DNA from: JAHEEL01 sp942491345 | GTDB taxonomy: Bacteria; Actinomycetota; Acidimicrobiia; Spongiisociales; UBA5794 | Direction of reading: 5' to 3' | DNA length: 64,000 bases | NCBI GenBank assembly: GCA_942491345.1 | Contig: CALOAN010000012.1 | Location: forward strand, 26,530-90,529 | Shown: piece after piece, positions 26,826 to 35,062 of the stretch | How positions within the stretch are numbered: position 1 is the first letter of the stretch | Layout of the letters: each line of letters begins with the position of its first letter | Made by a program: the position numbers and the translations under genes | The notes under the pieces: generated by a model | Seen by the model: only the letters and a program-made list of their open reading frames with translations | What the model was told of the DNA's origin: nothing | Databases searched by the model: none

Positions 26826-27809
26826 ATGCGTGTTCTCGAGGCCGTCGCTGAGAATCCCGACTCCCTGCCTCCTGATGTTGCGGACGAGGTGGTCCCCGTG
26901 GCACGACGCACCAGGGTTGGATTCGGAACCGTGCTGGTGTTGGTCGGGCTGGTGCTCACCTACAACTACGGCTTTGGGTCGCTGTTCAACTCTCCGCTCT
27001 TCGGTGAGTACCGCTTGCGCGATCCGTTGACGATCGAGGTCTCGTCGCGCGCGGTGGTCACCGACGACGTCGAGATGCTGCGTTGGAGCCCGTTACCCGA
27101 GGGCGTCTCGGCGCCCGATGATGTGCGGGTGCAGGCTGTTGCAGCTGGGGCGGACGTGCTCTTCCTGGGCATCGCCCCCGCCGATGCGGTCGCCGCCTAC
27201 CTCGACGGCGTCGCCCACGATGAGATCACCGCGTGGGACGAGTTCCAGGACGACATCGTCGACGTGGTGTACACCAGGAAAGAGGGCACCGACGAGCCCG
27301 CTGCCCCGGGCACGGAGAGCTTCTGGGTGGCGTCGGTGAGTGGCAGCGGCGAGCAGGATCTCGACTGGACGATCGAGAGCGGGGAGTGGGCGCTGGTGAT
27401 CATGAACGCAGACGGCTCGCCCGGGGTGTCGGCCGATGTGCGGTTCGGGTTCCTGCGGCCCCCATTCCTCCTCCCCGTCGGCGTGGTCTCGTTGACCATC
27501 GGGCTGGTGGCGCTGGTCGGCGGTACCCGGCTGGTGACGTCCGTGCCGGCCCGACCGGACGAGACCCCCCGCTGGACGTTGCGCGGTCGCTCGGTGCTGC
27601 CGACCACGGTCGAGGGGCGCGTCGCGGTGCTGTGCTCGGTGTTCTGCTTCACCCTGTTCACCACAGGGACGATGTTCGGCGCCCCCCTCTTCCTGTTCCT
27701 CGCCGCCCGGAAGGGTGATCGGGGCCTGTTGTTGCTGCTGCCCCTGCTGGTGTCGATCCTCCCGATCGGGCTCATCGCCCTGGCTGCTTGGCAGGTTCTC
27801 GTCGCGTAG
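26826..27809 (+). CDS. Membrane protein of unknown function
   Basis: A 327-aa protein. A short cytoplasmic N-terminus is followed by a membrane span (GFGTVLVLVGLVLTYNYGFG, about residues 33-52), an extracytoplasmic domain of about 160 residues rich in Asp/Glu (EFQDDIVDVVYTRKEG, SGEWALVIMNADGSPG), then three C-terminal spans (LLPVGVVSLTIGLVALVGG, VLCSVFCFTLFTTGTMF and LLLLLPLLVSILPIGLIAL). ATG 26826 is chosen because of the ideal GGAGGTGA five bases upstream. No family recognised. Confidence 0.72.
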   Translation: MRVLEAVAENPDSLPPDVADEVVPVARRTRVGFGTVLVLVGLVLTYNYGFGSLFNSPLFGEYRLRDPLTIEVSSRAVVTDDVEMLRWSPLPEGVSAPDDVRVQAVAAGADVLFLGIAPADAVAAYLDGVAHDEITAWDEFQDDIVDVVYTRKEGTDEPAAPGTESFWVASVSGSGEQDLDWTIESGEWALVIMNADGSPGVSADVRFGFLRPPFLLPVGVVSLTIGLVALVGGTRLVTSVPARPDETPRWTLRGRSVLPTTVEGRVAVLCSVFCFTLFTTGTMFGAPLFLFLAARKGDRGLLLLLPLLVSILPIGLIALAAWQVLVA

Positions 27810-27959
27810 TGCCGACCACCGGTCATGGGGGTCGGGCGCAGGCAGCGAACACGATGAGGAAACTCGCTACCCACCCAGCCCGAAGCCGTCACGCAGGCGA
27901 GGTGTCGCCGGTTCCCGGGTGAGTCCGTGGTGATCGGCAGAGGGTCCTACGCTCCGGGA

Positions 27960-28412
27960 GTGGACCCGATCACTGACAACGTTCTTCTGCTGGCGCGGAT
28001 GCGTGAGTTGTTCCCGCCCGAGATCCATCTTCCGGGTGTCGACATAGAGATCGTCGAGGTGGACTACGAGGCTGGCACGACGACATTGCGATTCGAAGTC
28101 ACCGACGCCCGGGCGAATCAGTTCGGTGCAGTTCAAGGTGGGGTCGTGGCAACGATGCTCGACGGCTGTATCGGTATTGCGGGTGCGGTGCGTTCCGGTG
28201 GGGTTCTTGCGATGCCGCTTGCCGTGATCAACGTCAGCTACATCCGCCCGGTCCCGGCGGGGACCCTCATCGGGAAGGGGACGGTCACCCGCCTCGGCCG
28301 CAAGGTCGGGTTCATCGAAGGGACCCTGTTCGATCACGACGGTCGAGTGCTCGCTCGTGGCTCGGGGACCGCAATCCCAACGCCGTTTCCGGATACGCCG
28401 ACGACCGACTGA
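27960..28412 (+). CDS. PaaI-type hotdog thioesterase
   Basis: A 150-aa hotdog-fold protein: NQFGAVQGGVVATMLDGC is the active-site helix region of the PaaI/YdiI thioesterases (usually HGG), followed by VINVSYIRPVPAGTLIGKG and GFIEGTLFDHDGRVLARGSG. It would hydrolyse an acyl-CoA thioester; the substrate is unknown. GTG 27960 is taken as the start (MDPITDNVLLLARM); the frame is also open to a GTG 33 bases upstream. The first array repeat begins four bases after its stop. Confidence 0.78.
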   Translation: MDPITDNVLLLARMRELFPPEIHLPGVDIEIVEVDYEAGTTTLRFEVTDARANQFGAVQGGVVATMLDGCIGIAGAVRSGGVLAMPLAVINVSYIRPVPAGTLIGKGTVTRLGRKVGFIEGTLFDHDGRVLARGSGTAIPTPFPDTPTTD

Positions 28413-28416
28413 CTCC

Positions 28417-28441
28417 GGCCCAACGCAGACGCCCGAGAACG
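28417..28441 (+). repeat. Array repeat a (GGCCCAA-N11 module)
   Basis: GGCCCAA followed by 11 nt and GAGAACG, a diverged GATAATC box. It lies four bases after the thioesterase stop. First and most diverged copy of the family. Confidence 0.5.
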
Positions 28442-28508
28442 CGCCCACCAGCAGTGACCGCGTTATCGGCCGCTGATACCGCGTAGGCAGCCCGGTCGAC
28501 TGCGCCGG

Positions 28509-29201
28509 CTATCGCGCAGGATCTTCGTGGGGTGGAACGAAGCCGCGGCGGTCCCGCCAGCTGAGGTCTCGTCCTGCAAATCGGAGCAGGCGCTCGACCG
28601 CGTCTGCACTTGAGGCGTGGACTTCCGCTGCTGCGACGCCGGGTCTGCGGAGGTTGTGCTCAGCGTCGAAGGTGCGCGCAGCGGAAAGCGCCAACTCGCA
28701 CAATCGGGAATCGACGACTGTCGGCTGATCGACCGCCTCTGCGAGATCCCAGGTGTGCACGACCGGATCCCACACGGCGAAGCTCAACCAGGTGTCCATG
28801 TCGGTCTCACCCCACGGGCTATGAGTTCGCAGTTCACCCACACCGGGATCATCCAATGCAGCGATCAGGTCGTCTCGATCCCGGTTCCAGCACGAGATCG
28901 GGTCAGCGGAGTATTCGGCAGGCAGTCGAGATGCGCTGGCGAGGACGTTCGCGTCGAAGACATGTCCGTCATCGCTCGGGGCGGGTACTCCCGACCCATC
29001 TGGTGGCGCGGGCACCGCTGCCGGGGTCCCGCGGGCCATGTTGGCGAACATCTGGAACGACAGGGCGTTGTGCACGATGACGTCGAGCGCAACCCATCCG
29101 TCGCAGGGAGATGGGTTCTGCCACTGGTCCTGCGCCGTCCGCTGCACGACAGCATCGAGACCGTAGACCGCCTGCACGTACCTGCGGATGTGTTCGCTCA
29201 C
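28509..29201 (-). CDS. TIGR03086-like DinB/mycothiol-dependent isomerase-fold protein
   Basis: A 230-aa protein with NPSPCDGWVALDVIVHN, the metal-site helix of the TIGR03086/maleylpyruvate isomerase family, then SPWGETDMDTWLSFAVWD and VHTWDLAEAVDQ. GTG at 29201 is chosen: GGAGGGG lies about 9 bases upstream, and VSEHIRRYVQAVYGLD is the expected N-terminus. Such proteins use mycothiol or bind a metal; the reaction here is unknown. It lies between array repeats a and b, so it may be a gene of the array. Confidence 0.78.
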   Translation of the reverse strand: MSEHIRRYVQAVYGLDAVVQRTAQDQWQNPSPCDGWVALDVIVHNALSFQMFANMARGTPAAVPAPPDGSGVPAPSDDGHVFDANVLASASRLPAEYSADPISCWNRDRDDLIAALDDPGVGELRTHSPWGETDMDTWLSFAVWDPVVHTWDLAEAVDQPTVVDSRLCELALSAARTFDAEHNLRRPGVAAAEVHASSADAVERLLRFAGRDLSWRDRRGFVPPHEDPAR

Positions 29202-29268
29202 CTGACCACCCCTCCGAGATTCGAATGACACCGAGCCTCCCACACGAGAGTGCAACCCGCCCGATACC

Positions 29269-29293
29269 GGCCCAAGTGCAGCGCCCGGAAATC
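29269..29293 (+). repeat. Array repeat b
   Basis: GGCCCAAGT, 11-nt spacing, then GGAAATC. It lies just upstream of the TIGR03086-like gene start and 78 bp before the proposed IS110 end. Confidence 0.6.
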
Positions 29294-29370
29294 ACGCCCG
29301 CGGGGGCGATCAGGGGCGTCTTCCGCGAGAGCAAAGGCGCCATGCAGGCGGAGGTCGCCATCCGGGGGGG

Positions 29371-30799
29371 TGTCCCTGTCTTGTTGTCAAGGGGTTGGCG
29401 CATCGGATCCGCTCCTTCGTTTCGCGGGTAGCCGCGATCGTCATGGCGTAAGTGTCGTGCAGACGCGAAGTGTTCCGGGCGGGTCACGCGGCTGGCGCAA
29501 GTGAAGCGAAGCGGTCAGCGTCGTAGGGCTCGCAGCGGGTGAGCATCGCCCAGATGAGGTCGCAGCGTCGGCGGGCGACGCAGATCACGGCGGCGTTGTG
29601 ACTCTTGCCTTCGGCTCGTTTGCGGGCGTAGTAGTCGCGGGCGTGGGGGTCGTGTTGGGTGGCAACGAACGCAGCGAGGAACAGTGCGTTCTTGAGGCGG
29701 TGGTTGCCGCGCCGGGAGGCGGCGGCGTTGTTGATCGACTTGCCGGAACGTCGGTCGACGGGTGCGAGGCCGGCGTAGGCGGCGAGGCGGCTGCCGTTAG
29801 CGAACCGGGCGGGGTCGCCGATCTCGGCGAGGGTTCGTGCGCCGGTCCTGGGACCGAACCCGCAAAGCGTCACCAGGACCTGTCCGAGAGGGTGTTCGAG
29901 GAACACCACCTCGATCTGCTTGCCCAACTCGGCGCGGGCTGTGTGGACGCGTTCCAGGTCAGCCACGAGACCGGCGATGATCTGGCCCCAGGTGTCTTCA
30001 CCGGTCAGCGTCACCGTTTGCGCGGCGAGCGCCTCGACGATGGCGGTGGTGACCTTCTCGGCGATTCGCGGCGAGCGCCGAGCGACCACCGTCTTGATTC
30101 GCGAGGGCCGAACGGCTCGCAGCGCGGTCGGGGTCGGATAGGCGCTGAGCAGGTCTCTTACGCCCGGGTGAGCGAGGCGCGATCCGAGCGCACGCTCGAG
30201 TGCCGGCGAGATGCTGACGAGTGCGTCACGGGCCCGGTTGGTGGCCCGGTTGGCGTCCTCGGCGAGGTCGACGTCGCGGCCATTGAGGATCCGCAGTTTG
30301 GTCAACAGCTCGTCGGACACGTCAAGCCACACCAGCTGGTCGGCGTGACGTCGGGCGAAGTCGGCCAAAACCCACGCGTCACGCGGGTCGGTCTTGGCTG
30401 AGCCGGCGTAGAGCTCAGCAGCGCGGCGCATCTGCAACCCCGTCACGTACGCCACCGGCACCGCCCGTTGCTCGGCGATCGTCAACAGCAGCTGGGCCGA
30501 CGACGAGGGCATGTCGATCACCAACGCCACCCGGCCGTGCTGGGCGGCGTCGTCGATCACCGCCTCGATCGCTGCCTGGTCGTTGGCCACCGATCGAGCG
30601 AATCGTTCGTTGCCGTCGCGGTCGATCGCCTGCGCAAAGTGATCCTGCTTGGCCATGTCGACACCCACGAACACGTCCACATGGCGATAGTCGAAGCTTC
30701 CCATCCGTTCTCCTGTCCGAGTCGATTCCAGTGAGTGCTCGAACGGCACGGCCGCCATCAACCACCTTGCGAACCAGCCCCGAAGCGCATGTCCCTGTC
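29371..30799 (-). mobile_element. IS110-family insertion sequence (proposed ends)
   Basis: TGTCCCTGTC occurs at 29371-29380 and again at 30790-30799, flanking the transposase. The 1.43-kb span is normal for IS110 elements, which lack terminal inverted repeats and show a short shared core at both junctions. The ends are my proposal. The 245-bp non-coding region upstream of the transposase (30705-30949) is large enough for the left-end bridge RNA known from IS110 elements, so the true end could lie further right. Confidence 0.5.
29484..30704 (-). CDS. IS110-family transposase
   Basis: A 406-aa protein with the two IS110 domains. The N-terminal RuvC-like DEDD domain begins DVFVGVDMAKQDHFAQAI (first Asp) and has IDMPSSSAQLLL and SAKTDPRDAWVLADFAR. 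The C-terminal Transposase_20 domain has LCGFGPRTGARTLAEIGDP, RLAAYAGLAPVDRRSGKS and the catalytic-serine region with NAAASRRGNHRLKNALFLAA. AGGAGAACGG directly precedes ATG 30704. The frame is intact. Such enzymes integrate their element with a bridge RNA that specifies donor and target. Confidence 0.93.
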   Translation of the reverse strand: MGSFDYRHVDVFVGVDMAKQDHFAQAIDRDGNERFARSVANDQAAIEAVIDDAAQHGRVALVIDMPSSSAQLLLTIAEQRAVPVAYVTGLQMRRAAELYAGSAKTDPRDAWVLADFARRHADQLVWLDVSDELLTKLRILNGRDVDLAEDANRATNRARDALVSISPALERALGSRLAHPGVRDLLSAYPTPTALRAVRPSRIKTVVARRSPRIAEKVTTAIVEALAAQTVTLTGEDTWGQIIAGLVADLERVHTARAELGKQIEVVFLEHPLGQVLVTLCGFGPRTGARTLAEIGDPARFANGSRLAAYAGLAPVDRRSGKSINNAAASRRGNHRLKNALFLAAFVATQHDPHARDYYARKRAEGKSHNAAVICVARRRCDLIWAMLTRCEPYDADRFASLAPAA

Positions 30800-30949
30800 A
30801 GAGGTCAGCCGCACCCGGACAGCACGGGCGGCAACACCCCCCAGGCCATCTACGTGACAGGGGGAAGGAGCCCTACCCGTACTGCCGAGCACCAGCCCTC
30901 ATCGTCGCCGATCAGGACCACGGAACAAGGTAAGGGGGATACTGCTGGG

Positions 30950-31288
30950 ATGCCTGATGTGATCAGATTCACTCCGGATGTTGCTGACGCGATCCTAGGT
31001 TTCGGGGCGATCGGTTCGTCCTCGGTTCGCCTCGGATCCGGTTCGGGTGAGTGCCACGCGTACGTGCTTCACTTCGAGCCCAGCGGTGAGATCGGTATGC
31101 ATGAGGCGGGCTTCGATCAGCTGTTCTTGGTCGTGTCAGGGGAGGCGTGGCTGACCGTTGGGGGCGACACCGTTGAGCTCAGATCGGGTGAGGCTGGTGT
31201 GGTGCCACGGGGATCGATGCACGCGAAAGGCAGCCGAAGCGGCGGAACTGCCGTCATGGTGCAGATGCTCGACATGACCAGGGACTGA
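30950..31288 (+). CDS. Small single-domain cupin protein
   Basis: A 112-aa beta-barrel protein. Cupin motif 1 lies in GEIGMHEAGFDQLFLVVSGE and motif 2 in RSGEAGVVPRGSMHAKGS, giving His and Glu/His candidates for metal binding. ATG 30950 follows AAGGGGG. Stand-alone small cupins act as isomerases, dioxygenases or sugar/antibiotic-binding proteins; nothing here decides. It is between the IS110 element and array repeat c. Confidence 0.75.
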   Translation: MPDVIRFTPDVADAILGFGAIGSSSVRLGSGSGECHAYVLHFEPSGEIGMHEAGFDQLFLVVSGEAWLTVGGDTVELRSGEAGVVPRGSMHAKGSRSGGTAVMVQMLDMTRD

Positions 31289-31369
31289 CCTGCGGTCCCT
31301 TTTCGGAGAGCCGGCGGTGCACACGAACGGCACTCAGCGTTGCCGGTTGGGGAGCGCCCGGTAGTGCCG

Positions 31370-31436
31370 CGCATAGTCACCGCCGAAAACTCAGCGCGCC
31401 GCGCCTCACTGAGCCCAAGTTCTGTGCTCGGTAATG
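31370..31436 (+). repeat. Array repeat c with hairpin
   Basis: GCATAGTC box at 31370, then CTCAG-CGCG-CC-GCGC-CTCA-CTGAG, whose outer CTCAG/CTGAG and inner GCGC arms pair, then AGCCCAAGT-N11-GGTAATG (31412-31436). It lies between convergent gene ends. Confidence 0.75.
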
Positions 31437-31518
31437 GCACCGGCCGTTTCGACGGGACGGCCGAGTGACTGCGTTCGGCGCACTGACGTGGTCCGCGCTG
31501 AGGTGTCGCACGGACTCG

Positions 31519-31974
31519 TCAGGTCCACGATCCAAGTCGGTCGAAGCCCAGTCCGATGAACAGTCGCTCCGATGCGACGTTGCCATCGGTAATGGTCGCT
31601 CCCACTTCGAAGACCCCTGCATCGGCCAGCGATCCGAGGCATCGTCGTACCAGAGCACCGCCGAACCCGAGCCGCTTGCGTGTGGACGCCACCACGACGG
31701 GGTCGATGTAGTGAACGCCGTTCACGACGACCACGAAGGCAAACCCAACGAGATCAGATTTGTCGAGCATGGCGTACGAGTGCGGACGGACGATCGATGC
31801 GAGGTAGTAGTCGATGGCGCCGAGCGCATCGTCGAGAGACTCGCCTTCGTCGTCGATCGTGTTGCGATAGGCGTCCAGCATCAATGCAGCGAGCGGATCG
31901 CGCTGCTGCTCGTCGGGATGAGTCGTTGGGAGCGGGAGCGGGACCGAGGTCGCGGCGACTTGGATCGGGGACAT
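31519..31974 (-). CDS. GNAT-family acetyltransferase
   Basis: A protein of about 151 aa with the GNAT core: DLVGFAFVVVVNGVHYIDPV (strand 4), VASTRKRLGFGGALVRRCL (acetyl-CoA pyrophosphate loop) and GNVASERLFIGLGFDRLG (C-terminal Asn/Leu-rich region). MSPIQVAATSVP at 31974 is taken as start because the upstream part of the open frame is unlike the family and crosses repeat d. The acceptor substrate is unknown. Confidence 0.75.
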   Translation of the reverse strand: MSPIQVAATSVPLPLPTTHPDEQQRDPLAALMLDAYRNTIDDEGESLDDALGAIDYYLASIVRPHSYAMLDKSDLVGFAFVVVVNGVHYIDPVVVASTRKRLGFGGALVRRCLGSLADAGVFEVGATITDGNVASERLFIGLGFDRLGSWT

Positions 31975-32062
31975 CCGATACTCGCTGCGCGTGCGCGTCA
32001 CCCGCTCACTCCCATCGGCGTCATCGCGCGATGGTAGAAGACGGTTGGAGCACTCGATATCG

Positions 32063-32132
32063 CCGCACGTAATCTCGACTCGACGCGTCAGCACAGCGTG
32101 CGAGTGCGGCCCAACTCGGGCACCCGATATTC
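32063..32132 (+). repeat. Array repeat d with hairpin
   Basis: CGCACGTAATC box, then CTCG-ACGC, a 9-nt loop and GCGT-G-CGAG, a stem with one unpaired base, followed by GGCCCAA-N11-GATATTC (32108-32132). It lies between two same-strand GNAT genes. Confidence 0.75.
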
Positions 32133-32214
32133 GCAATGGTGATGGCTCGACGGTGGCGGAGGGTGGTTGCGTCACGTGTGGTCGTTTCGTGACCGTGCCC
32201 GCCCGGCTTGCGGG

Positions 32215-32796
32215 TCAGGTGTGGTCGGTCGTCAGGTGGGAGTAGAGGACCATGTCGTGCCATCCATCGTCGTGGAGGTTGGCGCCGCGCCTGATTCCCT
32301 CTTCAACAAACCCGGCTTTCAGCGCGACTCGTCGCGAGGGTTCGTTGTGGGTTGAATGCTGCAGCTGAATGCGGTGGAGGCCGAGATCGTGCGCCCAGCG
32401 GGTCGCCGCCACGCAGGCTCGGGTAGCTACGCCTCGCCCGCGGGCGCTCGGAAGCACCCAGTACGAGACCTCGCCATAGCCGTCCTCCAGCACGGTGAAG
32501 ATGGTGACGCGGCCGATCACTCGGTTTTCCTCGCGTTCGACGATCGCCCACGTCCCCGACCGTTCCGAGCGCCAACCTTCGGCGCAGTCCTCGATCCATT
32601 GCTGCGCGTCGGATTCCGTATCGAATCGGCGGAAGTGATACCGCTGAATGTCTGGTGAAGCGAAGGCCTCGATGACGGTCGGTGCGTCGCTTCGATGCCA
32701 CGGACGCAGTGTGAGATCGCCATCGACCTGGATCTCGGGTTGCCGTAATCCAGCCATTGCGCCGGCGTTGACCACTGGTGGGATGAGCTTCACCAC
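32215..32796 (-). CDS. RimJ/RimL-type GNAT acetyltransferase
   Basis: A protein of about 193 aa of the ribosomal-protein N-acetyltransferase-like GNAT branch: DLTLRPWHRSDAPTVIEAF at the start, GRVTIFTVLEDGYGEVSYWV in the middle, the acetyl-CoA loop SARGRGVATRACVAATRWA, and QHSTHNEPSRRVALKAGFVEEG at the end. Three possible starts exist (GTG 32796, GTG 32793, ATG 32757); the most upstream is listed. Target unknown. Its start is close to array repeat e, divergent from the kinase gene. Confidence 0.82.
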   Translation of the reverse strand: MVKLIPPVVNAGAMAGLRQPEIQVDGDLTLRPWHRSDAPTVIEAFASPDIQRYHFRRFDTESDAQQWIEDCAEGWRSERSGTWAIVEREENRVIGRVTIFTVLEDGYGEVSYWVLPSARGRGVATRACVAATRWAHDLGLHRIQLQHSTHNEPSRRVALKAGFVEEGIRRGANLHDDGWHDMVLYSHLTTDHT

Positions 32797-32805
32797 TCGT
32801 CAAGG

Positions 32806-32889
32806 ATCGCACACTTCGCCGAGACATAATCCCGCTGACCAGCGAACGTGGGGTGCGCGAGTTCGGCCCAAGTCCCGCATCGGCTAATC
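32806..32889 (+). repeat. Array repeat e with hairpin
   Basis: CGCACAC box with ATAATCCC downstream (32808-32833), then a CGAAC/GTTCG stem around GTGGGGTGCGCGA, then GGCCCAA-N11-GCTAATC (32865-32889). It sits between two divergent gene starts. Confidence 0.75.
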
Positions 32890-32919
32890 CCGGCTGAGAC
32901 GTGCGCGTACGCTGAGGCG

Positions 32920-33480
32920 ATGGCCGTGCTCGTGTTGCTGAACGGTCCACCGGCGAGCGGGAAGTCGACGATTGCGCAGCTTTTCGTCGACTCTCGACCC
33001 CTCTCGCTCAATCTCGACATCGACGTCGTTCGCGGGATGCTCGGCGGCTGGCTGGACGATCCATCGACAGCCGGGCTGACTGCTCGATCGCTCGCACTGG
33101 TCATGGCGGAGGCGCACCTGGCGGGTGAGCGCGATGTCATCGTCCCTCAGTTCCTTGGCCGCACTGACTTCATCGAACAACTCGCTGGCGCCGCGGACCG
33201 CAGCGGAGCGACATTCGTGGAGACGGCGCTATGGGCCGACCGCGCAGGGGCCATCGCCGCGTTCTCTGACCGTCGGACAGCACCGAGCACGCAGGCTCAC
33301 CACGACGCGGCAGCGCTGGTCGACCGCTCGGAGCAGGCCGACCCGGTCGGCAAGATGTACGACGCGTTCGTCCGAGTCCTCGAGCAGCGACCTGCCACTC
33401 GGAGAATCGAAGTCGTCCCCGGCGACATCGACCAGACGTTCGCACGCTTCGAGAGGGCACTCGATATCAGCGCCCCGTAA
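32920..33480 (+). CDS. P-loop kinase (chloramphenicol phosphotransferase/AAA_33-like)
   Basis: A 186-aa small P-loop protein: VLVLLNGPPASGKSTIAQLF is the Walker A region at residues 3-22, SLNLDIDVVRGMLGG contains the substrate-facing Asp, and GERDVIVPQFLGRTDFIEQL resembles the lid region. It belongs to the broad zeta-toxin/chloramphenicol-phosphotransferase/AAA_33 group that phosphorylates small molecules. The true substrate is unknown. ATG 32920 fits the fold exactly. It is between repeats e and f. Confidence 0.8.
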   Translation: MAVLVLLNGPPASGKSTIAQLFVDSRPLSLNLDIDVVRGMLGGWLDDPSTAGLTARSLALVMAEAHLAGERDVIVPQFLGRTDFIEQLAGAADRSGATFVETALWADRAGAIAAFSDRRTAPSTQAHHDAAALVDRSEQADPVGKMYDAFVRVLEQRPATRRIEVVPGDIDQTFARFERALDISAP

Positions 33481-33482
33481 TC

Positions 33483-33539
33483 CGCCTTGCGCTGGCGCAT
33501 CAGCCGCACACTTCGGCCCAAGCGTGACGCGAGATAGTG
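33483..33539 (+). repeat. Array repeat f
   Basis: GCGC-TGG-CGCA short hairpin at 33490-33500, a CGCACACTTC box, then GGCCCAA-N11-GATAGTG (33515-33539). It lies between convergent gene ends. Confidence 0.7.
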
Positions 33540-33567
33540 TCGGCTCGCGACGAGACGGTGAGCTCGA

Positions 33568-34359
33568 CTATCGAAGTGCGTCGGCGAAGTCCTGGTAGTT
33601 GTCCGACCACCATTGACGTCGGCGGTCGAAGCGCTCTTGGCCGCCCATGTTGTTCCACATCTCGATGAAGGCGACCTCGCCGGCCTCGATTCGTCGTCGG
33701 ACGAACTCGCCACCACGGGCGATTGAATCGGACAGACAAGCGAGCACGGCGGCTCGACCCGACTCGTCGCAGCCGTAGGCGTCGCATACGACGCGAAGAC
33801 GCATGGGCTTGTCGTTCGACGCCCAACCCAGGCGTGATGCATTGGAGTCGTCATCGATCGGCACACACATCCGTGCGAACGCAGCGAGATCGAACTCTCG
33901 CCGTCCCGGGGCGGCATAGTCGAAATCGAGGAGCGCAACTGCGCGCCCGTCTCGGAACACGACGGTCTCCAAGCAGACGTCGTTGTGGCACATCACCGGA
34001 CCACCGTCGGGGTCGGCCATTTCGCTGCTCCACGACTCACAATCGAGAGACAGCTCCATCGATGCGTCGTGAAGTCCTCGGATCAGCACCGCGATCGATG
34101 CCAACGCCTCGTCGGTCTGGGCCCACGACGGGTACGGCGGAAGCGGAACATCACCCGGTACGAAGCGCAGACGTTCGCGACCGTCGGGATCGATCGACAC
34201 TGGTTCAGAAGCACCGTGGAATCCGCGTGCGCGGATGCGGTTCAGCAACGTGTGGATCGAGGTGGAGTGTTGATTCGAGGGACGCAAAACGTGGTCACCC
34301 GACCGGACCACAGCGCCGGCATTCGCGACGCCACCCTGAAGGATTTCCTCGCCGTCCAC
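33568..34359 (-). CDS. Aminoglycoside phosphotransferase-like (APH) enzyme
   Basis: A 263-aa phosphotransferase_enzyme-family protein. The catalytic loop is MCHNDVCLETVVF (Brenner motif HNDxxxxN-like with Glu in place of the usual Asn) and the metal site is LLDFDYAAPG. The N-terminus is short, with GDHVLRPSNQHSTSIH replacing a canonical glycine loop. Family members phosphorylate aminoglycosides, homoserine, choline or similar. The altered catalytic Asn position makes activity uncertain. It is between repeats f and g. Confidence 0.78.
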   Translation of the reverse strand: MDGEEILQGGVANAGAVVRSGDHVLRPSNQHSTSIHTLLNRIRARGFHGASEPVSIDPDGRERLRFVPGDVPLPPYPSWAQTDEALASIAVLIRGLHDASMELSLDCESWSSEMADPDGGPVMCHNDVCLETVVFRDGRAVALLDFDYAAPGRREFDLAAFARMCVPIDDDSNASRLGWASNDKPMRLRVVCDAYGCDESGRAAVLACLSDSIARGGEFVRRRIEAGEVAFIEMWNNMGGQERFDRRRQWWSDNYQDFADALR

Positions 34360-34395
34360 ATCAACGATCGTCTCATTACGGCGCCGGCCGACTGC

Positions 34396-34474
34396 TAGCG
34401 CTTTCGATAGTCACCGGCACGATGCCGATCAACGCATGCGAGTTCGGCGCGGGTGCGGCCCCACGAAATCACGG
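34396..34474 (+). repeat. Array repeat g, degenerate
   Basis: GATAGTCACC and GCGGCCCCACGAAATCACGG resemble the two boxes, but the N11 spacer is shortened. It looks like a deleted copy; assignment is tentative. Confidence 0.35.
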
Positions 34475-34492
34475 CCAGGTAGTCCCATCCGG

Positions 34493-34903
34493 TCACAGCG
34501 TTTCATCCGGAAACATGCAGAACGGGTGGCCGTCTGGGTCGATCATCACGCGGACGCCGTGTTGCGGTTGATGGTCGGCGAGTCGGGCGCCCTGCTCGAT
34601 GGCCCAGAGCACGGCGGCCTCGAGGTCGGCGACCCCGATGTCCAAGTGCATCATCATCGTTTGCTCGCCGGATTGGCTGGGCCAGGTCGGAGCGCGATGG
34701 TTCGGTTCCGATTGGACCTCGATCTTCATGCTGCCGTCGGGCGAACGAAGCATCGCCCATCCATCAGTCGACGACCTGCCCGGTCGAGACCCCTCCCGCT
34801 TGACGATGGGCCAGCCGAGCAGCCGTTCGTAGAACTCGGCGAGAGCGATGGGATTGCTCGAGTCGAGCGTCGGTCCCGAGATCCGCATGGTTGGTCGCGC
34901 CAT
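34493..34903 (-). CDS. VOC/glyoxalase-superfamily protein
   Basis: A 136-aa VOC protein: LDSSNPIALAEFYERLLGWP at the start, then MMMHLDIGVADLEAAVLWA with the metal-binding His, and VMIDPDGHPFCMFPDE at the end with Glu. It resembles the actinobacterial glyoxalase_6 group. ATG 34903 (MARPTMRISG) is the natural start. It may be a fosfomycin/bleomycin-type resistance protein or an isomerase; function unknown. It lies within the array. Confidence 0.82.
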   Translation of the reverse strand: MARPTMRISGPTLDSSNPIALAEFYERLLGWPIVKREGSRPGRSSTDGWAMLRSPDGSMKIEVQSEPNHRAPTWPSQSGEQTMMMHLDIGVADLEAAVLWAIEQGARLADHQPQHGVRVMIDPDGHPFCMFPDETL

Positions 34904-35062
34904 GATGCAATCGTTGCGCCGGTGTGGCTGGTGGGCAAGGACGAACTTGTCCCTGGACCGCCCCACGACGGGTGTACGAGATCGGGTGGCCTGGACGACG
35001 GTCGCGCTGCATGACGGCGCTGCCGTGGCGCAACCGAATCACGGCGGTGGCATGCTGAGCTG

